Assembly: GCA_019419525.1 (NCBI GenBank) | Contig: DXZU01000006.1 | Coordinates: 1 to 64,000, forward strand | DNA length: 64,000 nucleotides | Reading direction: 5' to 3' | From: Collinsella sp. | GTDB lineage: Bacteria; Actinomycetota; Coriobacteriia; Coriobacteriales; Coriobacteriaceae | Shown here: positions 1-8,124 of the stretch, one piece after another | Layout: each line of letters begins with the position of its first letter | Position numbering within the stretch: the first letter of the stretch is position 1 | Position numbers and translations under genes: made by a program | Notes under the pieces: model-generated | What the model was told of the DNA's origin: nothing | The model's database searches: none | Seen by the model: the letters and a program-made list of their open reading frames with translations, nothing else

Positions 1-77
1 TATCGGTCGATGATTTCAATCCTGCGGCTAGCCGATGTTCTTCGCAAATAAATGAGGCTTCCCTATTCAAAACAGAA

Positions 78-123
78 ACCCCGCCAAACGTGATTTCCCT
101 AGGGAAAACCCGTTTGGCGGGGT
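78..123 (-). terminator. Hairpin terminator after the yhcH gene
   Basis: A perfect 13-bp stem pairs 78-90 (ACCCCGCCAAACG) with 111-123. The inner part holds a second palindrome, TTTCCCTAGGGAAA, at 94-107. On the minus strand the stem is followed by a T-rich tail. It lies downstream of the stop codon at 185 and probably ends the yhcH-lacC-mutarotase transcript. Confidence 0.65.
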
Positions 124-127
124 CCTA

Positions 128-153
128 GCGTGATTTCCCTAGGGGAATCACGC
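128..153. repeat. Palindrome sharing TGATTTCCCTAGGG with the neighbouring hairpin
   Basis: GCGTGATT at 128-135 pairs with AATCACGC at 146-153 around a CCCTAGGG centre. The word CGTGATTTCCCTAGGG also occurs at 89-104, inside the preceding hairpin. It could be a second terminator stem or a pair of protein-binding sites. Confidence 0.5.
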
Positions 154-184
154 CATCAGACGAACAGCTCAGCCGAGCAGCTCG

Positions 185-658
185 CTACTCCTCCCAGTAG
201 GCGTCGGCAAGCAACTTAAAGCAGATCTTCTTGACCGGCTGTGCGCCATCGCCCGGGAACTCGAGCGTGGGCATGTGGGGCTCGCCGACAACGAACAGCG
301 CGAATTTGTCGTCGGCAAGATCGCCGGCGATCGAGGCGTCGGAATCGACCAGATCATAGTCGTCCTTCTCGTCAAACTCCTGGACCAGCGTCAGGCCGCC
401 CGTAGCGACCTTGAAGGCCTCGCGACCCTCGACGTCGATCTGCAGGTCGTGATAGCGCTGATGCGTCTCATAGTGAGCCTCAGCCTCGGGACGCGTCGTG
501 GGAGACATGACGTTCGCAAAGACCTTCTCACCCAAAATCGGATGGCTGCCGACCTCGAGCTGTGCCGGGTCGTTCTCCTCGAGCCAGTCGATCAGCACGT
601 CGAGGCCCTTGAGCATTCCGCGGTATTCCTCGATATCGCCCAATGCACCGTAAATCAT
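185..658 (-). CDS. YhcH/YjgK/YiaL family protein
   Basis: A 157-residue protein of the YhcH/YiaL/EbgC-beta (DUF386) cupin-like family, usually encoded in sugar and amino-sugar catabolic operons and thought to act on sugar anomers or as a sugar-binding accessory. The full length matches the family (about 150 residues). It carries the family-like stretches HPILGEKVFANV, HYETHQRYHDLQIDVEG and a C-terminal KICFKLL. A GAGAGGGG ribosome site precedes the ATG. It is last in a minus-strand group with the LacC-type kinase and mutarotase, which supports a role in the same sugar pathway. The exact substrate cannot be read from sequence. Confidence 0.85.
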   Translation of the reverse strand: MIYGALGDIEEYRGMLKGLDVLIDWLEENDPAQLEVGSHPILGEKVFANVMSPTTRPEAEAHYETHQRYHDLQIDVEGREAFKVATGGLTLVQEFDEKDDYDLVDSDASIAGDLADDKFALFVVGEPHMPTLEFPGDGAQPVKKICFKLLADAYWEE

Positions 659-690
659 CTAAATCCCCTCTCGGATCGTTTATTTGGCAG

Positions 691-813
691 CTACTCGGTA
701 AATGCATTACCGACGCTGTTGCCACCCACATACGTCTCGACCAGGGTAAGGTCGGGATTGAACACGACAGCATCGGCGTCGCGCCCCGGCATAATGCTAC
801 CGCACTTGCCGTC
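691..813 (-). pseudogene. 3' remnant of a second nagA (N-acetylglucosamine-6-P deacetylase)
   Basis: Reading the minus strand from 813 to the stop at 691-693 gives about 40 residues, including CGSIMPGRDAD, LTLVETYVGG and SVGNAFTE. These match the last 37 residues of the intact deacetylase at 3557-4726 almost residue for residue. No deacetylase-like sequence continues upstream, where lacC ends at 863. I interpret it as the tail left after most of a tandem or ancestral nagA was deleted. The few substitutions (for example DAVVFNPD for DFVVFDHE) show that it has diverged and is not a fresh duplication. Confidence 0.8.
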
Positions 814-862
814 AACTCTAACCACAAGCAAGCAACCGATGCCGGGGGCGGCGCACAAGCTC

Positions 863-1798
863 CTACAGCTCGGTCACGACAACGCCGTTGTAAACCTCGT
901 CCCAACGATCCATAACCAAGTGGCCAGTCATGGGATCCATGGCATTGAGCTTGCCGCAGGTGTTGGCGGTACGCAGCACCGTCTCGTCATCCGCGCCAGC
1001 AGCAATCGCATGCGCGAAGCCGGCAATGGTCGAATCGCCAGAGCCCGTAGCGTTAACGGCGGGGATATCGGGGGTCTTGGCGCGGAATGCACGGCCATTA
1101 TGGAAGCCCACGGAGCCGGCAGCGCCCATGGACACGACGACCCAGGGGATATCGGAGAAGCGGGCATCAGAGGCGAGCGCGGCGCGGAGCTCGTCCACAT
1201 CGTCGGTGGTAAAGCTCGTGCCCAGAAGGCCGTTAATCTCGGTCAGGTTAGGCTTGACCAGCTCGGGCTTAATTTCGGACTTAAGGGCGGCCTCGAGCGA
1301 AGCACCCGAGGTATCGAGCAGCACCTTGGCGCCGGCGTTCTCGGCAATACCCGTGATCTTGGCGTAGTAGCCTGCCTCGACACCACGGGGCAGCGAACCC
1401 GAGATGGTAACGACAGCGGCCTTGCTCGCAAGCTCGGCGAACTTGGCGGTAAAGGCATCGAGCTCCTCGGGGGCAATCGTCGGGCCGCTCTCGAGTAGCT
1501 CGGTCTGGTTGCCGGCGTGGAGGATGTTAAGGCAAATGCGAGTCTCGCCCTTGATGGGTACAAAATCATTCTTAATGCCGTTGGCGTCCATGAGCTCGGC
1601 CATGTAGGCGCCCATGTGGCCGCCGAGTAGACCGGTTGCCACAACGTCGTCGCCCAGCTGACCCAGTACACGGGCCACGTTGAGACCCTTGCCGCCGGCG
1701 GTCTTTTCGGGCGTCACACGGTTAACGTCGTCGATAATGAGCTCATCGAGCTGATAGCGTGTATCGACGGACGGGTTCATCGTAACGGTGAGGATCAT
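863..1798 (-). CDS. lacC: PfkB-family sugar-phosphate kinase (tagatose-6-P kinase / 1-phosphofructokinase type)
   Basis: A 311-residue cytoplasmic kinase of the LacC/FruK branch of the ribokinase (PfkB) family. It shows the N-terminal MILTVTMNPSVD start typical of LacC/FruK, the GGKGLNVARVL substrate loop, and the C-terminal NATGSGDSTIAGF anion hole with catalytic Asp. AAGGAG lies six bases before the ATG. In this locus, with AgaS and a deacetylase nearby, tagatose-6-phosphate to tagatose-1,6-bisphosphate is the most coherent reaction. Fructose-1-phosphate kinase is the alternative and cannot be excluded by motifs alone. No tagatose-bisphosphate aldolase is in the window. Confidence 0.8.
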   Translation of the reverse strand: MILTVTMNPSVDTRYQLDELIIDDVNRVTPEKTAGGKGLNVARVLGQLGDDVVATGLLGGHMGAYMAELMDANGIKNDFVPIKGETRICLNILHAGNQTELLESGPTIAPEELDAFTAKFAELASKAAVVTISGSLPRGVEAGYYAKITGIAENAGAKVLLDTSGASLEAALKSEIKPELVKPNLTEINGLLGTSFTTDDVDELRAALASDARFSDIPWVVVSMGAAGSVGFHNGRAFRAKTPDIPAVNATGSGDSTIAGFAHAIAAGADDETVLRTANTCGKLNAMDPMTGHLVMDRWDEVYNGVVVTEL

Positions 1799-1857
1799 TT
1801 TTAGCTCCTTATCTCGCAGGCTCCTTGTGCCTCGCGATACGAGTCGACAAAACGGAA

Positions 1858-2739
1858 TTACAGAATCTCAATCGTGAACGAGCGAACGACGGTCTCCTTG
1901 GGCTTGGCGACAAGGCAGCCACGCTTATGCTCAAGCACGTCGTCCTCATCGGAGCAGGTCGAAAGGCCGCCCCAAGGCTCAACTGCCACAAAATCACCCT
2001 CGGGCTTGCTCCACACAATGAGATATGGGAAGCCCTCAAAGCTCAGGCGGACGCCCTTGTCCTCGCCCTTTTTGGAAAGCGTGACCTGGCGGCTCTCGAG
2101 CACGTCAAAGATGGTCTCCGCAAAATCGAAGAGCTCGTGCGACAGGGGCAGCGTCTTTCCCACCATGGGGTTCTTGGAGCGCTTGTCCACGTCAATCAAG
2201 CCAGTCGAAGGGACAGCGGTGCAAAGCTCTGCAGCCTCTTCTTTCTCAAAGCGCAACTCGTAGTCCGTATAGGCCTCGCCCTCATCGAGCGGGCACCTAA
2301 AGCCGGGATGCCCACCGATAAAGAACGGCATGTCCTCGGTGCCCTCGTTGGTAACCTCATAGGAGACACGCACGGCGGCGTCCTCGAGCGTATAGCGGGC
2401 GACGAGCCTAAACGGATACGGATAATCGCTCAGCAGCGCGGCGTTATCCTCCGAAGCCAGGCACATAGCCAACTCGTTCTCGCCTTGGCTCAGCAGCTTC
2501 CACTCCTGCTTGCGCGCAAAGCCGTGGCGACCGAGCTTTACATGATGCCCGGCAAACGTCATGGCGCTGTTGTCGCGCATGCCTCCGCAAATCGGGAAGC
2601 AAATCGGCGCCTGGCCGGACCACACGGTGGGATCACCCTGCCACAAGTACTCGCGACCTCCGGCCTCAATCGAGGTAAACGAGCCACCAGCCGTGGAAAC
2701 CTTAATAGAAATCGAATCGTTGGAGAGAGCGTATTCCAT
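1858..2739 (-). CDS. Aldose 1-epimerase family protein (LacX-like mutarotase)
   Basis: A 293-residue galactose-mutarotase-like protein expected to interconvert anomers of an aldose or sugar phosphate. Supporting motifs are GREYLWQGDP near residue 30, FPICGG..D, the catalytic-type HGFAR near residue 72, GGHPGFRCP near residue 142 and the late VAVEPWGG stretch. AAAGGA precedes the ATG. It is the first gene of the minus-strand mutarotase-lacC-yhcH group; a 59-bp gap before lacC contains a weak hairpin. The substrate is inferred to be a galactose-type sugar from context only. Confidence 0.85.
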   Translation of the reverse strand: MEYALSNDSISIKVSTAGGSFTSIEAGGREYLWQGDPTVWSGQAPICFPICGGMRDNSAMTFAGHHVKLGRHGFARKQEWKLLSQGENELAMCLASEDNAALLSDYPYPFRLVARYTLEDAAVRVSYEVTNEGTEDMPFFIGGHPGFRCPLDEGEAYTDYELRFEKEEAAELCTAVPSTGLIDVDKRSKNPMVGKTLPLSHELFDFAETIFDVLESRQVTLSKKGEDKGVRLSFEGFPYLIVWSKPEGDFVAVEPWGGLSTCSDEDDVLEHKRGCLVAKPKETVVRSFTIEIL

Positions 2740-2896
2740 TACCCATCCTTTCGAACAACTGCTTTATTTCACGCAAGCGCCCGTTTCAATCCTAACCATA
2801 GAACAAACCCGCACGCTCATCGATGCGTCCGGTATCCCGGCCATGTAACGGGGTACCATACAGACATTGATGCAATTACAGCTGAAAGGCCTTCTT

Positions 2897-3481
2897 ATGC
2901 GAACCATCATTCTTTATGCCTCACGCCACCACGGCAATACGAAAAAGCTCGTGGACGCCATCGTCGAGGCGCACCCCGAAATCGATACCCTCGACGTGAA
3001 AACACTCGGCAAAAACGAGTATCCCAACCTGCACGAATACCATCTGATTGGTGTCGCCACGGGCATCTATTACTCCGAGATCGACAAGGACATGGCACGC
3101 GTGCTCACTAACGTGTTGCAGCCGCAGGACAAGGTGTTTGGCCTTATGACCTACGGTGGCAAAAACAAGTGGTACGGCAAGGATATCGATGGCATCTGCC
3201 GCATGAGGCAGGCCATCTTTATGGGTGTCTACGGCTGCCCCGGCTTTGATACGTGGGGGCCGTTCAAACTCACCGGCGGTGTCCAAAAGGGGCACCCGAC
3301 CGCTGAGGAAATTAAGGGTGCCGTCGACTTCTTCGACAAGATCGAAGACGAGTATGGAGACATCATCGTCGAAGAGTACGCCAAGCGCGAGAAGCGCCTA
3401 GCCTACGAGAAGGAGCATCCTGCAGGAGGCCTGGTGGCCGGCGTTAAGCGCACGGCAAAGAAGATCGCTAACAAGCTGTAA
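2897..3481 (+). CDS. Flavodoxin-domain protein
   Basis: A 194-residue flavodoxin-like protein. The start is set at 2897 because GAAAGG lies seven bases upstream; the longer reading from 2867 would place that site inside the gene. The N-terminus (TIILYASRHHGNTKKLV) is the phosphate-binding loop of flavodoxins, and MTYGGKNKWYGKDID and GVYGCPGFDTWGPF fall where the isoalloxazine loops are expected. The basic C-terminal tail (VKRTAKKIANKL) is unusual for plain flavodoxins. It is divergent from the mutarotase gene and has its own terminator. Its redox partner is unknown. Confidence 0.8.
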   Translation: MRTIILYASRHHGNTKKLVDAIVEAHPEIDTLDVKTLGKNEYPNLHEYHLIGVATGIYYSEIDKDMARVLTNVLQPQDKVFGLMTYGGKNKWYGKDIDGICRMRQAIFMGVYGCPGFDTWGPFKLTGGVQKGHPTAEEIKGAVDFFDKIEDEYGDIIVEEYAKREKRLAYEKEHPAGGLVAGVKRTAKKIANKL

Positions 3482-3512
3482 CTGTGAAGGTGCTTTTGAG
3501 CGTTTAACCCAT

Positions 3513-3550
3513 ACGGCGGGTCCGAGCAGATTCGGGCCCGCCGTCTTTTT
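3513..3550. terminator. Rho-independent terminator between flavodoxin and nagA
   Basis: A strong stem pairs ACGGCGGG..CCGA with TCGGGCCCGCCGT (3513-3543), followed by CTTTTT on the plus strand. It ends the flavodoxin transcript. It also lies just beyond the nagA stop and may serve that strand. Confidence 0.85.
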
Positions 3551-3556
3551 CTATCG

Positions 3557-4726
3557 TTACTCGGTAAAGGCGTTGCCGACGCTCTGGCCGCCAACATACG
3601 TCTCGACGAGGGTGAGCTCATGGTCGAACACGACAAAGTCGGCGTCGCGACCCGGCATGATGCTGCCGCACTTATCCTCGATGTGCGCGGAGCGTGCCGG
3701 CACCTCGGTTGCCATGCGAATGGCGATATCGGCGCTGGCGATGCCCCAGTCGACAATGTTCTTGACGCCCTGGGCAAGCGTGAGCACCGAGCCGGCAATG
3801 CTCTTGCCGTCGGCGAGCCAGCACAGGTTGTCCTTCATGATGACGTCCATGCCACCACTGGTGTAGCTGCCCTCGGGCATGCCGCCGCAACCCAGGCAGT
3901 CGGTGATGAGCACCGTGTGCTGCCAGCCCTTTGCCTGCAGCAGCGCCTTGATGGCGGCAGGGTTTACGTGCTTGCCGTCACAGATGATCTCGGCGTAGGT
4001 CTCGGGCGTGGACATGGCAGCACCCACGACACCGGGCTCACGGTGATGCAGACCGCGCTGGCCGTTATAGGTATGCGTAAAGCAGCTGGCACCGGCATTG
4101 ATAGCGGCGATGCACTCATCGTAGGTGGCGTCGGAGTGACCGATGCTGGTCACCACGCCCTTGGCGTTCAGAGCAGCCGCATAAGCAGCGGCACCGTCGC
4201 GCTCGGCGGCCATGGCGCTCTTAACGATGCGACCGCCCGCAGCCTCCTGCCACTGGTCGAAAACCTCCTCGGAGGGGTCAATCAGGTAAGCGGGGTTCTG
4301 CGCGCCCACGTGCTTCATGGTAAAGAAGGGGCCCTCCAGGTAGATGCCCTGAATGCGGGCACCGCAGAAGTCGGGGCCGCGGCCCTCGTCCGCCTTGGCG
4401 ATAGCAGCGCAGGCGTCCTTGATCTGTTCGACGCCATCGGTGAACGTCGTGGGCAGCCAGCTGGTGGTACCGCGACGGGCGAGCTCGGTTGAGCTGATAT
4501 CGATGCCCTCGGGATCGTTATCGGTAGTTGAGTGGTTGTAGAAGCCATGGATGTGAGTATCGACCATACCCGGTGCGATCCACGATCCCGTGTAGTCCTT
4601 AATCTCGCAAGAGGGCTCGTCGGCCTGCCAGGCGCCAAAAACGCCATCCTCGACCATAAGATAGCCGCCCAGTTGCGGGCCTGCCGGCAAGAAGAACTTG
4701 TCAGCCTTAATTGCGTACGTGCTCAT
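3557..4726 (-). CDS. nagA: N-acetylhexosamine-6-phosphate deacetylase
   Basis: A 389-residue amidohydrolase that removes acetate from GlcNAc-6-P or GalNAc-6-P. Visible motifs include APGMVDTHIHGFYNH (HxH metal site), YLEGPFFTMKHVGAQNP, IGHSDATYDE, CFTHTYNGQRGLHHREPGVVGAA, ITDCLGCGG with the catalytic Asp, and the SIMPGRDADFVVFD tail. The ATG at 4726 is preferred to the GTG six bases upstream because GAGGAG is then correctly spaced. The gene lies downstream of agaS and a GntR regulator, so it may act as AgaA (GalNAc-6-P) instead of NagA. Family motifs alone do not separate the two. Confidence 0.9.
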   Translation of the reverse strand: MSTYAIKADKFFLPAGPQLGGYLMVEDGVFGAWQADEPSCEIKDYTGSWIAPGMVDTHIHGFYNHSTTDNDPEGIDISSTELARRGTTSWLPTTFTDGVEQIKDACAAIAKADEGRGPDFCGARIQGIYLEGPFFTMKHVGAQNPAYLIDPSEEVFDQWQEAAGGRIVKSAMAAERDGAAAYAAALNAKGVVTSIGHSDATYDECIAAINAGASCFTHTYNGQRGLHHREPGVVGAAMSTPETYAEIICDGKHVNPAAIKALLQAKGWQHTVLITDCLGCGGMPEGSYTSGGMDVIMKDNLCWLADGKSIAGSVLTLAQGVKNIVDWGIASADIAIRMATEVPARSAHIEDKCGSIMPGRDADFVVFDHELTLVETYVGGQSVGNAFTE

Positions 4727-4788
4727 ATGCACTCCTCGCTTCTAAAGCAGTTGACTGTGGTAATGCTTATACCCAGCTCACGTAAAAC

Positions 4789-4826
4789 AAAAAGCGCCCG
4801 CCCGCCGTTATGAGCGGACGGGCGCC
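4789..4826 (-). terminator. Terminator between agaS and nagA
   Basis: GCGCCCGCCCGC (4794-4805) pairs with GCGGACGGGCGC (4814-4825) with one G-U type mismatch. On the minus strand it is followed by TTTTTGTTTT. It would end or attenuate agaS transcription before nagA, so nagA may be expressed at a lower level or from its own promoter. Confidence 0.8.
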
Positions 4827-4843
4827 CTTACAGGGGGACGCGA

Positions 4844-6010
4844 TTAAGCGGTGAAGGGGTGAATCGTCACGCCCTTAACCACGCGGTTGACCGTGCCGGT
4901 GGGGCTCGGCGTATCGGGCGTGTTGCCCACGCGGACGGAGTTGAGCAGGCTGATAGCCTGGGCAAACATCACGAACGGCAGAGCAAGGTAACCCTCGGGA
5001 AGTGCCTCGTAGCCCTTAAAGGTGAAGGACTCACCCTCATAGACGGTGGCACCTTCCTGCTGAACGGCGATGGTGTGCTGAGCGATCTCGTCGCCACCGA
5101 TCTCGTTGAGGATGTCGATGTCGTACTGACGGGTGTAGGCGTCGTTGTTGACGAACACGAAGACGAGCGTCTTATCGTCGACGAAGGACTTAGGTCCGTG
5201 ACGATAGCCCATGGAGGTGTCGTAGGAAGTAGCGACCAGACCGTGAGCGAGCTCGAGGATCTTGAGCTGGCTCTCCTGAGCAAGGCCACCGAAGGAGCCA
5301 GAACCCAAGTAGGTCACGCGGTTGAAATCGCCAGCCAGGTAATCGGCGATCTCGGGCTCACGGGAGATGACCTCCTCGCCCATCTTGGCAATCGTCTCGA
5401 CCCACTCGGCCTTCTGCTCGTCAGAGGCAGTGTCGAAAATAAGGGTGGAGAGCAGGGTCATGCAGGAATAAGAACCGGTCATGGCGAAGCCCTTGTCGTT
5501 GGCGCGCGGAATGAGCAGCGTCAGCGCATTGGGATCATCGGCAGACTCGACGGCAAGCTTGCCCTCGGGAGCGCAGGTGATGTTGAGGAACTTGACGTTG
5601 TGGACGAGCTCCTTGGCAACGGCAACGGCGGCAAGGCTCTCGGGGCTGTTGCCAGAGCGGGCAAAGGAAACCACGAGCGTGGGATCCTCGGCGCGCAGGA
5701 AGTCGCGCGGGGCGCTCACGATGTCGGTCGTGGCGATGGGCTTAAAGTCGTAGAGATCAGTGTTGCCAGCGTGACGCAGGTACGGGGCGCAGGTATCGCC
5801 AACGTAGTCGGACGTACCGGCACCGGTGAAGACAACGGACAGACGACCCTCGCCCATAGCGCGAGCCTCGGCCAGGAAGGCCTCGATGGCCTCCTTGTTC
5901 TCGCGATAGATGTTGAGCGTATCACGCCAAAGCTCGGGCTGCTGAGCAATCTCGGCCGTGGTGATCTGGGCGCCGAGCTCGGTGAGCTCCTCGACACTCT
6001 TCTCGAACAT
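4844..6010 (-). CDS. agaS: AgaS-type SIS-domain sugar isomerase/deaminase
   Basis: A 388-residue protein with two SIS domains. AgaS converts galactosamine-6-P to tagatose-6-P plus ammonia. Motifs include VVFTGAGTSDYVGD near residue 60, VVSFARSGNSPES near 113 and YLGSGSFGGLAQES near 235 (second SIS domain), then YDTSMGYRHGPKSFVDD. The length fits the AgaS branch and is much shorter than GlmS, which carries an extra glutaminase domain. The intergenic region upstream holds a promoter and the GntR-type operator at 6072-6085, directly after the regulator gene. Confidence 0.88.
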   Translation of the reverse strand: MFEKSVEELTELGAQITTAEIAQQPELWRDTLNIYRENKEAIEAFLAEARAMGEGRLSVVFTGAGTSDYVGDTCAPYLRHAGNTDLYDFKPIATTDIVSAPRDFLRAEDPTLVVSFARSGNSPESLAAVAVAKELVHNVKFLNITCAPEGKLAVESADDPNALTLLIPRANDKGFAMTGSYSCMTLLSTLIFDTASDEQKAEWVETIAKMGEEVISREPEIADYLAGDFNRVTYLGSGSFGGLAQESQLKILELAHGLVATSYDTSMGYRHGPKSFVDDKTLVFVFVNNDAYTRQYDIDILNEIGGDEIAQHTIAVQQEGATVYEGESFTFKGYEALPEGYLALPFVMFAQAISLLNSVRVGNTPDTPSPTGTVNRVVKGVTIHPFTA

Positions 6011-6049
6011 TTCTAATACCTCTCTCTAGAAGTAATCCTCTGACGTGCA

Positions 6050-6055
6050 ATTATA
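6050..6055 (-). promoter_or_regulatory. Putative -10 element of the agaS promoter
   Basis: TATAAT on the minus strand (plus-strand ATTATA). A 17-base spacer would put the -35 at 6073-6078, inside the palindromic operator at 6072-6085. The -35 match is poor. The layout suits repression by an operator-bound regulator. Confidence 0.5.
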
Positions 6056-6071
6056 CACTTCGGTTGGTTAT

Positions 6072-6085
6072 CTGGTAGTAACCAG
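6072..6085. promoter_or_regulatory. GntR-type operator before agaS
   Basis: The palindrome CTGGT-AGTA-ACCAG has 5-bp arms and a 4-bp spacer. It matches 13 of 14 bases at 10365-10378 before the PTS operon. It is of the TGGT-N-ACCA kind bound by NagR/DasR/YvoA-type GntR-UTRA regulators, and the regulator gene lies immediately next to it. Confidence 0.75.
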
Positions 6086-6124
6086 TTAAATGCAAAGAAT
6101 CACCATATGGAAACGATGCGAGCA

Positions 6125-6856
6125 CTAGTTACTGCGCTGGTGGTAAACCTTGTATTTAAACTGATCGGCACGAGCAACCGAGAGTGTGTACTCCACTACC
6201 TCGTTTGACTCGTTATACGTAGTCCTGACCAAATCGAGCACAGGCGAGCCCTCGACAATTCCCAAAAGGTGGGCATCGGTGGGACGGGCTATGCTCGCAT
6301 AGAACTCCTCTTCGGCCACGCGAATCTTTTGCTGAAAGTCCTGCTCAATCACATCGTAAAGCGGCTTACGCTCCAGCAGCGGTCGCTTTAGGGACAGAAA
6401 TTGACGAACCGGTAGATAGCTGCGTTCGACCATCATGGGCATGTTGTCGGCAGAGCGAAGACGCTTGAGCTTAAAAATGCGATCACCGATGCGCAATCCC
6501 ATATGCTCGGCCAGATTCTTATCGGCCTCCATCTCGCAAAACTCGAGAATCGTGGTCTCGGGTTCTCGACCCATCGCGCGCATCTGCTCGGTAAAGCTGT
6601 AGGACTGCATAAGATTGGTTGCTTTTGCCGAACGGTCGGTCACAAAGGTACCGCGACCGTGCTGCCGAACCACCAGTCCTAAACGCTCCAGTTCCTGCAG
6701 AGCCAGGCGTACCGTAGTGCGCGAGAGACCATAGCGCTCCGAAAGTTCGCGCTCGGAAGGAATCATGTCACCGGCGCGATATTCATGGTCAATCTTTTCG
6801 GTCAGAATATCGACCAGCTGATCGTACAGCGGTTGCTTACGCGCTCCGATCGCCAT
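6125..6856 (-). CDS. GntR family transcriptional regulator with UTRA domain
   Basis: A 243-residue HutC-subfamily regulator. The N-terminal winged helix spans about residues 8-75 (DMIPSERELSERYGLSRTTVRLALQELERLGLVVRQHGRGTFV), followed by a UTRA effector domain of about 140 residues ending in YTLSVARADQFKYKVYHQ. UTRA domains bind sugar phosphates. The gene sits between the PTS operon and agaS, and both flanking promoters carry the same palindrome, so it is very likely the local repressor responding to an amino-sugar phosphate. A terminator upstream (6942-6975) separates it from PTS transcription. Confidence 0.9.
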   Translation of the reverse strand: MAIGARKQPLYDQLVDILTEKIDHEYRAGDMIPSERELSERYGLSRTTVRLALQELERLGLVVRQHGRGTFVTDRSAKATNLMQSYSFTEQMRAMGREPETTILEFCEMEADKNLAEHMGLRIGDRIFKLKRLRSADNMPMMVERSYLPVRQFLSLKRPLLERKPLYDVIEQDFQQKIRVAEEEFYASIARPTDAHLLGIVEGSPVLDLVRTTYNESNEVVEYTLSVARADQFKYKVYHQRSN

Positions 6857-6941
6857 CCTATCCTCCCTTTTGCTCGAATTCGGCTAACTACCTAGGGTGT
6901 TATGCATTATCTGTCTGCCACACCCGAATCATTAAGAAAAC

Positions 6942-6975
6942 AAAAGCCGCGCGCTCTTTCGAGCACGCGGCTTTT
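6942..6975. terminator. Terminator after the PTS IID gene
   Basis: AAAAGCCGCG..GCTC pairs with GAGC..CGCGGCTTTT around a TTTC loop. It is almost fully symmetric with T-runs on both strands. It closes the PTS operon on the minus strand. Confidence 0.85.
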
Positions 6976-7041
6976 AACATACACATGGCTTAAGGGGTCG
7001 GGGTGTGAGCCGCGTAGGGACACACCCCTCAAGCTAGAGCC

Positions 7042-8124
7042 TTACCAGATGCTCGGCCAGAGACCAAGCGGGCCAGCGCCCAGGATGCCAAGGACGAAGA
7101 GCAGGAGAATGCCCTTGGTCGGGGTCCAGCTGTGCTTAGCGAACATGTAGTAAAGCAGCAGCGTAAGCATAAGCGGGACGAGCTTCGGGACGATGGTGTT
7201 GAGGGTGTCGGCAACAGAGAAGTTGACCGGATCCTCGGTAACGGTGCCGTAGGTCACGGACTCCATGCCGTTACCCAGATCGGTGACGCCGCACTCGACA
7301 GCGTTGCCGTCGGCATCGGAAGCGGTAAGGGCGTTGCCGTCCTTATCGGTCATGGCGATGGTACCGGCCTCAGCGGTCTCGGTATCGATGCCCTCCATAC
7401 CGGTGAAGTTCTCGGCCTCCTTCTCGGAGACGATCACGGTAGTAGCGGAGAGGCCACGGGTGGTGCCGTTGGGGATCTGGAGGTTGATCTGGGTGCCACC
7501 CATGGTGACGACCAGGCAACCGACGACGAAGACGCCCATGATGGAAGCGGCACGCGTGAAGGCCTGCATGTTGGCGGTCAGAGCGTCAATAGCGCTGGTG
7601 CCAAGCTTGTAGGACCAGTTCATGAGCCAGAAGCGCAGAGCGAACTGGACGACGTTGAAGATCACCAGGAAGATGATCGGTGCAGCGGCGTTGCCGTTGA
7701 TGGCCATGTTGGAGGTGATGCCGGCCGTGATAGGCACGAGCGTCAGCCAGAACAGGGCGTCACCGATACCACCGAGCGGGCCCATTGCGGCGACGCGGAC
7801 GGCGCGGATCGTGGGGATGTCAACCTTGTTCTGCTCGAGCGAAAGCACGATGCCCATAACAAAGGTGACGAGGAACGGGTGGGTGTTGAAGAACTCCAGG
7901 TTGTGGCTCATGGAAGCCGCGAGGTCGTTCTTGTTGGTGTGGATCTTCTCCAGACCGGGGATGATGGAGTAAAGCCAGCCAGCGGCCTGCATGCGCTCGT
8001 AGTTGAACGATGCCTGCAGGAAGCAGGAGCGCCAAGCCATCTTGTTGAGGGTCTTCTGGTCGAGCTGCGGAGCAGGAGTGAGATCCTCGTAGTGCTCCGG
8101 GATCACATACTCATTAGATGCCAT
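7042..8124 (-). CDS. PTS mannose-family IID component
   Basis: A 360-residue inner-membrane subunit of a mannose/fructose/sorbose/GalNAc-family PTS permease. The start is taken at 8124 (MASNEYVIPEHYEDLT), which has GGAGG upstream and overlaps the end of the IIC gene. Family features are KTLNKMAWRSCFLQASFNYERMQAAGW near the N-terminus, SLEQNKVDIPTIRAVRVAAMGPLGGIGDALFW, and C-terminal membrane helices ending at GPLGLWPSIW. A hydrophilic acidic insert of roughly 80 residues (about 225-305) precedes the last helices. Usual IID proteins are about 270-300 residues, so this insert explains the extra length. Confidence 0.92.
   Translation of the reverse strand: MASNEYVIPEHYEDLTPAPQLDQKTLNKMAWRSCFLQASFNYERMQAAGWLYSIIPGLEKIHTNKNDLAASMSHNLEFFNTHPFLVTFVMGIVLSLEQNKVDIPTIRAVRVAAMGPLGGIGDALFWLTLVPITAGITSNMAINGNAAAPIIFLVIFNVVQFALRFWLMNWSYKLGTSAIDALTANMQAFTRAASIMGVFVVGCLVVTMGGTQINLQIPNGTTRGLSATTVIVSEKEAENFTGMEGIDTETAEAGTIAMTDKDGNALTASDADGNAVECGVTDLGNGMESVTYGTVTEDPVNFSVADTLNTIVPKLVPLMLTLLLYYMFAKHSWTPTKGILLLFVLGILGAGPLGLWPSIW

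Noticed and set aside
275..1498. 407-residue plus-strand open frame opposite yhcH and lacC
   Set aside because: It is antisense to two clear genes, with no family motifs or ribosome site. GC-rich DNA commonly gives such mirror frames.
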